64,000 nt of DNA from Panaeolus papilionaceus (Eukaryota > Basidiomycota > Agaricomycetes > Agaricales): the NCBI GenBank assembly GCA_015501605.1, contig JADNRZ010000003.1, positions 1,860,001-1,924,000 of the forward strand, in the 5' to 3' direction. Both the position numbers and the translations under genes were made by a program. The number at the start of each line of letters is the position of its first letter. Position 1 is the first letter of the stretch. The notes beneath the pieces are model-generated. The model was not told where the DNA came from. It saw only the letters and a program-made list of their open reading frames with translations, and searched no databases. This document shows positions 34,203 through 45,328 of this stretch, in pieces.

Positions 34203-35381
34203 TGTGGGTGATGTAAGTTAAAATTGGAAGTAGTTGGTTGAAGGGGAGGGTGATTGAATTTGTGTTTGTGCGACGACCAAATGCGTGCGAGGGGTGATTT
34301 CGAAGAGACCTGCTCTGCGATGGGGAACTCTACACTTCACAGCTCCTGCTTTATATGTTGCGCAACAGGGGGGGGTTAAAACTCCTGCCGAAACGACAAA
34401 CAGATGGCAACGAGACTATCGCACCGAGTCATCTAAATTTAGCAAGCTCACAATAGACCTCCACCACGTTAAGTCCATCGGCAGTGTTTGTTATATTAAG
34501 TTGATTGATGTACCCCAATTCTTATCCAATAAGAGAGTAACAGAAGGCTAAATATGGTCTTGCTATACAATGTTGTCAAGATGAGAATAGCTGTCTCGTG
34601 TTTTCGATCAGAGGGTGCGGCGACGCTGGGAGAGCGCTCATAATATTCAGTAGAGTGCTGACTATGGAGCATTTGAGAGATTAAAATTAGAAACTGGGTA
34701 TGGTTTTTACCGAACGGTATTTGCGTGCAACGTTGATTGTAACTTCCGCGCCTGACGCTCGATACTGGTTCGTGAACATTCACCAGGACGATATGCCAAC
34801 GAAAGCTTCAGATGCGGCTACCCCATCCTCATGATGTCTATCAGGCATCATATATCAACGTATTCATTCCTATCTTACCAGGATCTACAACCTATGATAA
34901 GCTGCTGATAAGTAACCCAAGCAGTGATGATCACCTTGTAGCCCGAGTCGCGAGAAGATCTAAAAATAGCCACCACAGCCCTGAGTCAATATTGTTCGCC
35001 CATACTTGTCCCCCTTATGACGATAATTACCATGCCCATCATGAATCCCAGACCCCATCAAATGATAACTGAAACGCTTTCGATTACCGAGCAGTGACAA
35101 CGCCAGAGTTGAAACAATGTAGGACAAAGGGGGGTTGCAGCATGGACTCTATCCTCGGATCATTGATAATGGTGAAAACTTTAATCACCCGATTGTCGCG
35201 CTGCGAAGTACAAAAACAGCGCCCACAAACATCGCGGAAAAGGAGTTGAAACGGCCTCTAAGCCCAATTCGCCTTGTGAATACAGGACCAAAAAGGGTTT
35301 GCGTTCAGGATTAAGCTCGAACACACACAGCAAAAACGAAAATCATATAACAAATACAACAGAGATCCCTTGCGATCACCA
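34203..35381. other. Intergenic upstream of the repeat-precursor gene
   Basis: Contains the promoter and leader of the repeat-precursor gene in its first ~160 nt and the 3' flank of Nup85 at its far end. No further gene, repeat or tailoring-enzyme frame seen. Confidence 0.5.
34350..34357 (-). promoter_or_regulatory. TATA box of the repeat-precursor gene
   Basis: CATATAAA on the minus strand, about 150 nt before the ATG, followed by a CT-rich leader (CACCCTCCCCTTCAACC) as at highly transcribed fungal genes. Confidence 0.5.
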
Positions 35382-38047
35382 TCATTTTCCGCCCTGTCCC
35401 AGCACCAGACAACGCGAAAAGTACACTGCCAGTGCAAGCCGAACGGCTTTCAGTCTCTCCAAAGCATCTTTCTCTGTCCGGGCCTGCACTGTGCGAATAA
35501 AGATCGACAAGTATTCGTCACCCATTCCCTGAGATGTCATCGTAAATACTTCTTCCAACTTGTGTAGGAGCATCGTTGCTCCTGATGTTGAGAATAGCAA
35601 CGCTTGTGCTAAAAAAAAGTGCGGTCAATACCATCAGCCGGTCTATAGTGTTGAGCACATACTGTATTTGAGCAACGGAATGGAATCATACAACACCGTT
35701 GCCCACCAAGCCGTGGGTGCCACTTCCTCGCTGAAGATACTGATGAGATCAGACGCTGCGTCCGCGTATTCCTGCTTTTGCAACAAGTCATGGAAACGAG
35801 CGTATCTGACAGTAAACACTAGTCGGTGGACGAAAATACCCTGAATGTTGGATTGGGCACGAATTTCTTGGACAGATGGAGCAATCGCTAGTGCGTATTG
35901 CGTGAATTTTTGTGATCCTATAGCAACATTCAGTGGCAAATTAGATTATAGTATAAGAAGACGCACCGCTGGTAATATACTCCTCGAGGACGCGATCAAC
36001 CACTCGACCTAGACCCCTCCAGTCTTCAGCAGAGATACAGTATGATACTGCAAGACCGTAATCCTTGTCGGCAACGAGAGTTTGAGCTGCTAGTATCTGC
36101 GAAAAGTCAGGACACACTAAAGCTATAAAAACGACGGCACACATACCCGACAGACTGTCCGGCGAACATTTTCTCGCTTGTAATCGAAGCAAGTTTTGTT
36201 AACGTCCTTGAACACCCCAACAATTTCGCCTGCTCTTATTCTGCTGTCAACCCTGCGGTCGAAGTTCTGTTCCTGAAGTCGCAATGGGACCCGGAGTAAT
36301 ACTTCATCTGCTCTCGCTTTCCCTATGTCATTACATGTGTACATGTAATCCACTGTAATGCGCCATAGAGCAGGGTCGGAATGCAAGTACTCGGCATATT
36401 CCAGAACAAATCGATCCCGTGTGGTTAGTTGGGACCTATATAAGAAATTCAGTAAGCGGAATTGGTCAGAGGATACAAAGCCGTACTCTTCATCAACGGT
36501 GCGATCTATGATTTGCATGGGCTCCATGATGTCTGCAAGGTGAGCTGCAATCCACGGGTCCAATGAAAGGCAATGTTCAAGAGCTTCCACGGATTGACCA
36601 GAGAACAGATCAACGTGAATCATGTCCTCCAAGTCAGTTGGATCTGGTGGGAGTTCTGAAATAATCTGGAACACTACGTCTCTATTGAGGGCCTGTCAGC
36701 AAAATATGAGAAATTAGAATACGGCGCTTTGCTCACGGAACTTCCTGGCGTCTTAAGCGAGGGTCGACAAAGATTGTCCAGGCCACCACCATTTCCTTCC
36801 AATCTGCGCCCAAGTCCTCACATACTCGCTGAAGTACTTCGGATCGGCCCTCTAGTACTCCAACAATGTCACTCAGCTTGTCCCACCAGTTGTCAAAATC
36901 GTCGTATCTGTCGTCCTCTGGTATCTTGTTTAAGTCGAGACGAAGCGCTTTGATCTTGTCATGCCAACGCCGCATGGCATATGCAAAATCTCTTTCTGCC
37001 GTGAAGTTTATTAGACGTGGTTGGGATTCCACTAATGGTATCAGTGCACTGGTCAGACGTTGAAGGTCTTCCGAAGGATGCTGTTCGAGGCTCCCTAAGA
37101 AGAAGAGAGAAGCTTTGGTTAAGCCACGCAGAATGGAACTGAATGAGAGATAAGCAACAGAAAATGTGCACATAATGACCACCTCAACGCACCGGGTTAA
37201 ATAAGGCCAGAATCCTTCATCCTCCCAAGGTTTCTCGAGACCACTGAGCTGATCACCCTCCTCTGTTGAAGGCTCAATGAAATGTGTGTTAAGCCATTCC
37301 ATAAGTTCGTCTCCCACTGGTGCCATTTCGTAGCCCGGCTCCGGAAGGTACAACACGACAAATAGGGAGAAACATGTATACAAGCTGCGGTAATGATCAG
37401 CAGTGTATTGAAGGGGTTCTGGTCTAGAAATTGGTTGCTGAGGAGGATGAGCAATAGGTTGAAGGTTAAGGTAATAACGCATACCGAAGCATGCACCCAG
37501 CATTCTTTTATAAAATTGACATAATCGATGGCAAGTTTTCGGATGAGTGTCAGGGTTTCTTCACTTTCAAGCCTATGGTCGGTTGAGGGTTATGCAAAAC
37601 GAAAGAGCTAAATTTAAAGATGTACACATACCATTCCGAGTGCCCTGATGGTCCACTTTTAAGTAAATTCTGGAATGCTGAGAAAATAATGAGGGTGTCT
37701 GTGAGGAACTTGGAACAATCAGCCAAATCCTCGTTGATGAGATTCGTTGGACATCAACTTACCAATCTTCTCTCAGACGATGGTACCGCGTTTAGACTGG
37801 CAAAGTATGTCGGTAAATCTCTGTCTGTTTCCGTTGGACGTGTGCCAGGTACCTATTAAACATGAAGCATGAACGACGCGTCAAACGCGAAACTCCAAGA
37901 ATAACCACCAACCGCAGGTGAAGGATAAACACAGAATGAATTATCTGCAGGAGATAATGAAGTGGATAGAGTGATACCGTGCTTGACTAGTTCGTCAAAC
38001 TTGCCGGGTTCTGTGATAACTGGTGCTAGATTGAGATGGCTGGTCAT
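35382..38047 (-). CDS. NUP85: Nucleoporin Nup85 (Y-complex), ~728-736 aa
   Basis: Ten exons: 38047-37913, 37852-37787 (or to 37763), 37729-37632, 37572-37485, 37437-37193, 37138-36742, 36692-36147, 36096-35967, 35917-35663, 35608-35382. All phases agree. The second intron is ambiguous: a GTAAGT donor would give only 33 nt, a GTACCA donor gives 57 nt; both keep frame. Recognised from FSLFVVLYLPEPGYE...ELMEWLN, FWPYLTRSILRGLTKASLFFL, and especially YLHSDPALWRITVDYMYTC...ARADEVLLRVPLRLQ, which correspond to the Nup85 alpha-solenoid trunk and crown. Family knowledge: Nup85 is a scaffold subunit of the Nup84/Nup107 Y-complex in the nuclear pore outer rings. Single, helical, no membrane segments. 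Confidence 0.88.
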
Positions 38048-38546
38048 GACATATGAACGTCGTGCAGAACAAACAACGTGAGCTTCAGCTACTGTCCTCT
38101 TGATGATGTAAGCTGTCTAAATTAGGTCGTCGATGTGGCTCGAAAGCGCTCGCGGCGATCATGAATCTTTTACTTAATGCCACCTTCAAATTGTTCATTA
38201 CGACTAGAATGTCTTTAATATAAAGGTAAATTTTATTAATATACATTTCATCTTGCTAGAGCGTGTATAAAGCTCACAATGATTGGTCAATCTCTAGAAA
38301 TTGGGGGTTAGCTCCACCTTCTTAGACCACGGTCAGCCCTTTCCAGACGTTCTCATGATTTATTTATGAGCCTAAGCCCATCGTTTTTACGTCGCGTATT
38401 GAGTAGACCGCATATCTGCAATTTATGCTTTTTTCCACCCGCCACTTAGTGCAAAAGAAGCATTACCAACCCCTTTGCCTCAACAGTATAAGGAACCGCC
38501 CCTCGTAGCAAGAAGCGGTATTGTCCTGACCCCAAGTGACTACATC
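38048..38546. other. Divergent intergenic region, Nup85 / P450
   Basis: Shared promoter space. The open frame runs upstream of the chosen P450 start to an ATG at 38475, but those 24 residues would precede the membrane anchor and are probably leader. No other element seen. Confidence 0.5.
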
Positions 38547-40747
38547 ATGCCTCTTCAAATTGGTCTTCAACTTTTTGCCAGTTTGCTTCTCTTATCATTT
38601 ATTCTATATAGATGGCACAACCAACGCGGACGAAACCCCAATCGTCTGGCGTATCCTCCGGGACCAAAGGGGTATCCATTAATTGGGAGCTATTTCAGCA
38701 TCCCTAAGGAGCAACATTGGTTGAAGTTCAAAAAGTATTCAGACACCTACGGTATTTCCTGTGTCACATGTTCGGTAAGTTGGCCATCACTCACAGCGTG
38801 TCGCTTTGTTGTAGGAGACATCGTGTTTATCAGGTCGTTACGAATGAACTATCTCATACTCGACAGCGTGGAAAGAATAAACGATCTCCTCGAGAAACGA
38901 TCCGCTCACTATTCTGACCGCGGAGGAGTCACAATGCTTCTGGACTTGTAAGTTTCTCTACTCATGCGATATGCGTGCACCCTCATTCCTCGAATGCCTA
39001 CTTCGCTGGTGTTTCTTAGAATGAGGTGGGACTTCAATTTTGCCTTCGTGCCGTATGGCGAGTGGTGGAGAAGACAACGCAAGGTCTTCCATGATTACTT
39101 CAGTCCGATTGTCATTGAGAAGTACGATGAGATCCAAACCAGAGAAATCCACGCATTCCTCAACAGGCTCCTTCAGACCCCGAATGACTTCCAGGAACAT
39201 ATTCCCATGTACGATGGCCTTGTGCTTCAAACTTCTTCTACTTGATGGCATGTCCCATTCAACTAACTTGAATGAATTATTTTCAGGACCTTTGCCGCCA
39301 TAACCATGCAGGTTGTGTATGGGATCAGAATACCATTCGAATCGAAAAACAATCCTTACGTGACCGCAGTTCGCGAGGCATTTTCGGGGGGTCTTGCTGT
39401 GGCTGGCATACCAGGAATGCACCTCGTGGACCACTTGCCTATTTTAAAGCACATTCCTGCATGGTTTCCAGGCGCGGAGTTCCAAAGGGTCGCCAAAAGA
39501 GCAAGAGATGTTGTGCAGGAAGTAACGGTTACCCGAACGTTGGATAGAGTAAGAAAAGATCTGGTGTGTCTGTCCTGCCCTCATGCCGACTATAGCTCGG
39601 CGTAAAGGTTTTACTTAATGGTATCATAGGTAAATGGGACTCAGGCTACGTCGATGGTTGCAGAATTGCTTGGTAATATCCCCTTGGACTCCGGCGCTGC
39701 AAGTAGGAAGGAAGAGGAATTGCTCATTCAATATGTGGCTGGTGTCTCGTATGCTGGTAGGTTCTTTGTACGCCCTGGCGCCTGTGATGTTTACAATCAC
39801 GTTCGTTTAGCTGGAGCAGATACTGTACGTCCCTAAAGGACGTCGAGAGTCGACAACATACTTCTAATTTCTCGATCTTAGACCGCTTCGAGTATTGCGG
39901 GATTCTTCCTTGCGATGGCAATGTTCCCAGCTGCCCAAAAAAAGGCACAACAAGAGATAGACACAGTCACTGGGAACACACGCCTCCCTGTCTTTCACGA
40001 TCGCGATTCGATGCCATACATGGAGGCTCTGATCCTCGAATTGATGCGTTGGCACCCGGTCGCACCCTTGGGTATATTTTCTGTTTGCTCGACCATTTTG
40101 TAGACACCTTTTAAACGACATTGTGCTTCACCCAGCGGTTCCTCATATCAGCTCGCGAGATGACGAATACGATGGCTTTTTTATTCCCAAAGGAACAGTC
40201 GTTATTCCAAACGTTTGGTAAGGTCTGATTCTCATGACTATTTTATGAGCTAACCCACATAAATCTTACGCAGGAGTATTTTGAACGACCCCGAGATATT
40301 TCCGGACCCATCGAAGTTTGATCCCGACAGATACTTGAACAACCCGAGCCTTCGAAGCCCCGTTGAGGCGGGCTTTTTTGGGTATGGTAGACGGTAAGCT
40401 GGAACCTGACTGCCAAATTGCAGAAGCGCCGGAGTAGTCATTTACATTAGTCTTCTCCATAGTTTATGCCCAGGACGATTCTTCAGCAATCGAAACATAT
40501 TTACCGTCATAACCGCCGTGCTTTCTGTCTTCGACATTTTGCCGCCCCTTAACGAGCATGGAGATCCTCTTCCTCTCAAGTATGGCGCCACAACTGGCAT
40601 CGTTTCGTAAGTCACTTCATTACACTAAAGTTTACACACACTCAAATGATCGACAGGTATCCAAATCCCTTCACCTGCCGCATCGTCCCAAGGAGTGATG
40701 CCGCAACGAAGTTGATACTCGAGGCACAGCTCCAGTGGCAATCTTAG
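38547..40747 (+). CDS. Cytochrome P450 monooxygenase
   Basis: Start chosen at 38547 so that the N-terminal anchor (LQLFASLLLLSFILYRW) comes first, followed by the Pro-rich hinge YPPGPKGYPLIGS. About ten exons. Visible P450 marks: WWRRQRKVFHDYF (helix C), I-helix AGADTTASSIAGFF built across two introns near 39810-39890, the ExxR motif LELMRWHP (~40040), FDPDRYLNN, and the haem loop FFGYGRRLCPGRFF joined across the intron 40396-40464. It ends at the TAG 40745-40747. Two weak points: between YSDTYG and DIVFIRS a family-expected HMFG is present but one base out of frame; and the junction before TFAAITMQVVYG (39290) needs a GC-AG donor or has a frame lesion. So it is either intact with unusual splicing or newly decaying. 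Substrate cannot be told. Needs a P450 reductase partner at the ER. Confidence 0.8.
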
Positions 40748-41009
40748 AATGGGAAGAGGATCCAGGTACGACTAAACTACACTAGAGTAGTTAGAAGTCC
40801 TGTGTGCGCAATGTAGTACGTCAAATACGGCTATCGAGAGGTTCATACTTCCCAAATTCACGTCTTCATCGCTCACCGTGTAGTTTATACCCCGGCCTTT
40901 CGCTGGATATAAATATAATTTCAAACGACTTTTTTCACTGGCCTCGGCTTTCCTCGCTCTCCCAATGATGTCTTCCGATCTAGAGCCTTCACACTATATA
41001 ACCTACTCT

Positions 41010-41313
41010 ACCTCGTACCTGGAAATTTTTTCAGCAATCGAAACTTATTTGTCGTCGTTTCCGCCGTACTTGCGATATTTGATATTTTGCCGCCCATTGA
41101 CGAGAAAGGAAATCCTATACCCCTAAAGTACAGTGCGACCACTGGTATCGTCTCGTAAGTCTAGCAATGCTTCGAAAAGCTTGATTTGACTTATTTATGA
41201 TTTCAAATGTCAGTTATCCCAATGATTTTACTTTCCGTATTTTCCCAAGGAGCGCCATTGCCAAGCGGCTCGTACTGGAAGACTGGCAATTGCAGTGGCA
41301 AGCATGGATATGA
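41010..41313 (+). pseudogene. Duplicated P450 C-terminal fragment
   Basis: Matches the last two exons of the P450 just upstream: LVPGNFFSNRNLFVVVSAVLAIFDILPPIDEKGNPIPLKYSATTGIVS, a 50-60 nt intron (donor GTAAGT at 41155), then YPNDFTFRIFPRSAIAKRLVLEDWQLQWQ. The haem-ligating cysteine position of LCPGRFF reads V (LVPGNFF). Nothing P450-like precedes it before ~41000, so it is a tail-only tandem duplication or the remnant of a deleted second gene, and cannot encode an enzyme. Confidence 0.85.
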
Positions 41314-41441
41314 CTCTTAGATAGCTATTGTGATACGATTTAATTCCAAAATGCGCAGTCCATAATTTGTATGCAACAACCTTAGTACCGTCTGTATCAG
41401 TCGGTCAGCCACGGCTCCAGGAAGGTATGCATGTAAAATAC

Positions 41442-42728
41442 ATCAAAAAGTTCTTCCATCAGCTGCGAAAGACAACCGTTCTCGTTCTAACAGCAGGAGA
41501 CTCAGAACGATGTCATCGAAATGATGATGTCCTTCCGCTGTGACCATCAGGAGGGGCTCGAGGGGTGGGGTTGCCATCAATGAACTAGCTAAGCGCTTAT
41601 TCGGTGTATATCTCGCTATGGGAACCTCGGGCGAGGTTAGACGACTACACTAGATATAGATCGGAGAGGTCAAACAACCCAATTTGTCTTCCTTCTGAAC
41701 CAGTCTCGTACCTCCATGGAAGCCTCCCCTGTGAGTGCGCACGGCCAATTAGGACATATCCAAACAAGTGCTTTACTCCGCTCTTTCGCTCGCCACTTGA
41801 ATATGTACTAAATTGAAGGGATAAGTGGTGTGACACGGCTAACTTAGGATGTATTAAAAACCTTTCCGTTTGGCCTGTAGTAGTAGTTCAGAGAAAATAC
41901 CTCGCTTGTCGGTACTTCCTTCGAATTTATCGTTACAGTCTGAAGGGCATTCAAGGTTTGAGGTGCTGGGTGTTGCAGATACACTGGTAATAGTGTTCTT
42001 CCCAAGGACAAGAGCAGGATTAGTGAAGGATTAAAAGAAAAATGTGCGTTAACATACGTAAATCCACCAACGTAATCTCCGTCCGCATTGGAGCCTTTGA
42101 ATATAGACGTGACTAGGCAGTTAGGATACATGAAATCGCTGGATACCGCGATGTAGTAAAGTGGCCGCGTGTCAGGGGAGTCCGCAAGGGGTAGCAGAAG
42201 ACCAGTGCCACTCGTCCTTCCCAGTTTCGAAAAGGCATATGTTACGGGGTGAGCAGGGACTCGGGCGACCTCATATCTAGATAAAATTATTGAGTCATGC
42301 CATGATGACAACGCTCAGGAAGATGTAGCTTACGAAGGTGGGAGTGCTGTTGCGAAATCTCCGTCTATGCCGGTGGTGATATTGCTCGAAGCTCTGTCTT
42401 CAATTCGTGGTGTCTCCGGCACCTCAGAGGGAGCCCAGGTGCGTGTCGGTGAAGGTACATGTAGTGCGGAAGGACTCGATGCTTGATGCGGTTCCTCAGA
42501 GTCGTTTTTATGTGAGCTAAATGTAACATTTGACGATATACATCTGGTGTCCTGTGCTGGTGAAGAGTCCGACATGTCTTGCGAAGCGTTCGAAGATTCG
42601 GATCTACTGGTTGTTGTGAAAAGCCTAGGCGGCCTAGATGGAGTAAGTATAAGTAGAAGATCTACCGCTGAATTCTTGAGCGCAGTTCTTAACGTCACAT
42701 ACATAAAATTCAAACCAAAGGTTGCCAT
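41442..42728 (-). CDS. DUF6593-like protein, copy 1
   Basis: Multi-exon, shared layout with copies 2 and 3: 42728-42703, 42633-42334, 42276-42058, 41997 to ~41907, ~41820-41725, then a last exon ending at 41442. The N-terminal ~110 residues are a disordered Ser/Thr/Pro stretch. The ordered part reads RPLYYIAVSSDFMYPNCLVTSIFKG...GDYVGGFTTLLPVY, LQTVTINSKEVPTSE, YIFKWRAKERSKALVWICPNWP, and closes with PEVPIARYTPNKRL...EPLLMVTAEGHHHFDDIVLSLLLLERERL. That layout (KEV motif, Y-x-W strand, closing EG.H..DDIV strand) resembles the basidiomycete DUF6593 domain; the assignment is tentative and function unknown. No signal peptide or membrane segment. Confidence 0.75.
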
Positions 42729-43316
42729 GATAAACTGTTGCGTTAGGCAACGCAATTTACTGGATGGTAGGCTGGAATGAAGAACTAAGTGGGGTCGATA
42801 TCATCTTTCCCTTGTGCGAGGTCATTTAAATATCTATATTCATGGCCATGGTCCCCGGTGGATGCTATTTATACTTACGACTTCGCTCGGGAACTGTCCT
42901 AGGACCAAAGGTCCCCCAGTTAATTATTCCAGCAAATACTTTATTCGCGGCTAAGGCTCGGATCACCACCGTGATGATCGATACATGCATATATCGCCAT
43001 TGAGTTCTTTCGAAAGCTAGAAGAATGGCCCCGTGACATTGGTGTCAGCCGTTCAAATTGGGTCCTACTCGGAGCATAGGTGGGACACCATGTAACTTCC
43101 CATACTAGCACTCACCGGAAGGAACCATTTTGATTGTCCCCCGAATCATTTCTATTATCAGCATATCAATTCCAATTGTGTTTTAATCAATTAAATCATT
43201 ATGTATCCATCTGGGGTTATACAACGAACTCCGGATCCTATGGTACCAGTCATGAACCCTAGGTGTTGAACATACATGCAGAGTAGCCGCCCTGGATTGA
43301 CGCTCGAATTCAGGAA
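42729..43316. other. Intergenic between copies 1 and 2
   Basis: Promoter space of copy 1 and 3' flank of copy 2; no other gene seen. Confidence 0.5.
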
Positions 43317-44679
43317 TCAGTAGGTTGCGATGCGGTTCGCAAACGCTAAACGTTCTCGTTCCATCACAAGGAGGCTCAGGACGATGTCGTCAATATGCTT
43401 GTGTCCTTGAGGTGTTATCGTTAAGAGGGGCTCAGGAGGTGGATGGGTGGCTAACATGTTTGTCAGGCGCTTATTTGGGGCATAGTGGGCTATCGTGACC
43501 TTTGGTGCCAAAAGGTGACTACACTAAATTTCAGAGTCGGTCACAACTTTGTCCGCAAATGGAGCAAACGCTATACTACGCACCTGGATTGTGCCCTTCC
43601 CAGCCAATGGCCAATTGGGGCATTCCCATACAAGGGCGTTGCTTGGCTCTTGTACCCGCCATCTGAAGACGTACTGACATTCCAAGATTGTAAATGAGTA
43701 TGATGGGAGAGGTAAAAAATGGCAGCACGAACAACTGCATGACTTGTCTCGCTCAGTTCAAATAATTGGGCTGTCGGTACTTCCTTAGACCCAAGTGTCA
43801 CGGTTTGTAGGTTGGTGAAGGTTTGGGAGTCAGTCCGGTGAGGATAAACTGATAAGATGGTGCTGGAGATAAGAAAATAATGCAATACATGTGAATGAAT
43901 CTTCGGAGGATAAAGATGATCGTATACATACGAAAATCCGCCAACGTAATGCCCTTCTGGGCTAGAGCCTCGGAATAACGACGTGATGAGGCAGTTAGGC
44001 CATATAAAGCTGTTGCACACGGCGATGTAGTATAGCGGTCGTGGATCTGGGAAGTTTGGAGGAGGTAATAGGATCCCGGCGCTACTCGTTTTCCCAATCA
44101 TTGACAGCCTGTATGTAATAGGTCGCTCTGGAAGTCGTCGACGCGCAAGGTAGTAGCTAAAACCATTCGAAACTGAGCGACAACGACCTTGAGAGCCGCG
44201 AAGCGAAGCAGACCTACGAAGGGGGGTCTTCTAGGACATCATCTGAATTCCCATTGGAATTATCGCTTGAACCTCTTTCTCTAATAGGCGCAGTGCTCCC
44301 CTCAATTTGCCATGTCAGTGTATTTGAAGCCGGGACCAATGAAATATTCGTGCCATTTGACGTAATTGTGTTATGAACTAAAATTGATGTGTTTGATTGA
44401 AGGGAGAGGCTTGAGTTCTCCATTACCCGCTGGGTGGCTTGGGCAACATTGTTTGAAGGTTGAAGTATACCAGTAGGCCTTGAACTATCAGCTGGAGGAG
44501 AGGAGCGACTGGTGGAAGGAATTGACGGTGAGCGTGCTGAGGTTATTGCAGCTGGTTGAGGCACTGAAGGTTGTGGGCCCTTCGAGGTTGATGACCTCAA
44601 AAAGCTGAAGGCAATGGAAAGTAGTCAGTAGGTGCAAATGAGACGCTATCAAAGGGACATCTTACTTAAATCTGCCCAT
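43317..44679 (-). CDS. DUF6593-like protein, copy 2
   Basis: Starts MGRF|NFLRSSTSKGPQPSVP, with the first intron immediately after codon 4. Main exons: 44679-44666, ~44605-44216, ~44158-43934, ~43870-43760, ~43680-43592, and the last exon ending at 43317. Disordered Ser/Pro/Asn-rich N-terminus, then RPLYYIAVCNSFIWPNCLITSLFRGSSPEGHYVGGFS|TILSVY, LQTVTLGSKEVPTAQLFEL, YVFRWRVQEPSNALVWECPNWP and the closing PKVTIAHYAPNKRL...PLLTITPQGHKHIDDIVLSLLVMERERLAF. Every conserved block of copy 1 is present and open. The exact donor after KEVPTAQLFEL is uncertain. Function unknown, same family as copy 1. Confidence 0.78.
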
Positions 44680-45328
44680 TTTACTATTTGTAGATGCAAC
44701 TTCACAGGTATAGCAGAACAGAGTCTCATGCCAGTGGGGATCTGCGAAGCTCTCTTGTTCTGCTCTCACCATATATTAATAGGCGACACGATACAGAACG
44801 CACCTATGCACTAGGGCGACTTTATGTCGGATGTGCCAGCTCGAAAGAAAGGGCTCGTGACAACCTTGGCATGCTATTTAAAGCGTCGGGAGGTTATCGG
44901 ATCGACCATAGCAGACTTCGAGACTCTCTTCCACGTGAGGAATCGAGCGTAGTGCGATAGAAAGTTTGAACAAATTTTATGGGTGTGCCCCTGAAGAGCA
45001 CGTATGTCACTTCCCTGAAATTTACGCAATGTTAAGTTGATAACGTATGCAACTGAATACGCGCCTCAGTCTTCCAGTCTAAACTGCAAATGGTTAATCA
45101 ACTTCCCTATCAATACGACAAGCCCCTATCTTTCTCGCTCATAGTGCGATTTCGATGAACCATTTAAACATGAAAAATGGACCACGTTGTCGTCTGATTG
45201 AAAGCACATGCATTCTCAGGTCGAGATGACAAATATAAGCGTAGATCAGGCAACATTAAATGTCCTCGAGGACATATCGTGTGTTTTTGACAGTTGTCCA
45301 TGAGAAACCCACACCAGCTCGCTGTTCT
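44680..45328. other. Divergent intergenic region
   Basis: Between the DUF6593-like copy 2 (minus) and the ferroportin-like gene (plus). An in-frame upstream ATG at 45260 could add 23 residues to the transporter. No iron-regulatory motif can be asserted by eye. Confidence 0.5.

Noticed and set aside
34203..35381. Search for tailoring enzymes (for example UstYa-type oxidases or prolyl oligopeptidases) beside the peptide precursor
   Set aside because: No such frame is present on either side within the window; neighbours are Nup85 and an unnamed 211-residue protein, so a RiPP cluster is not supported.
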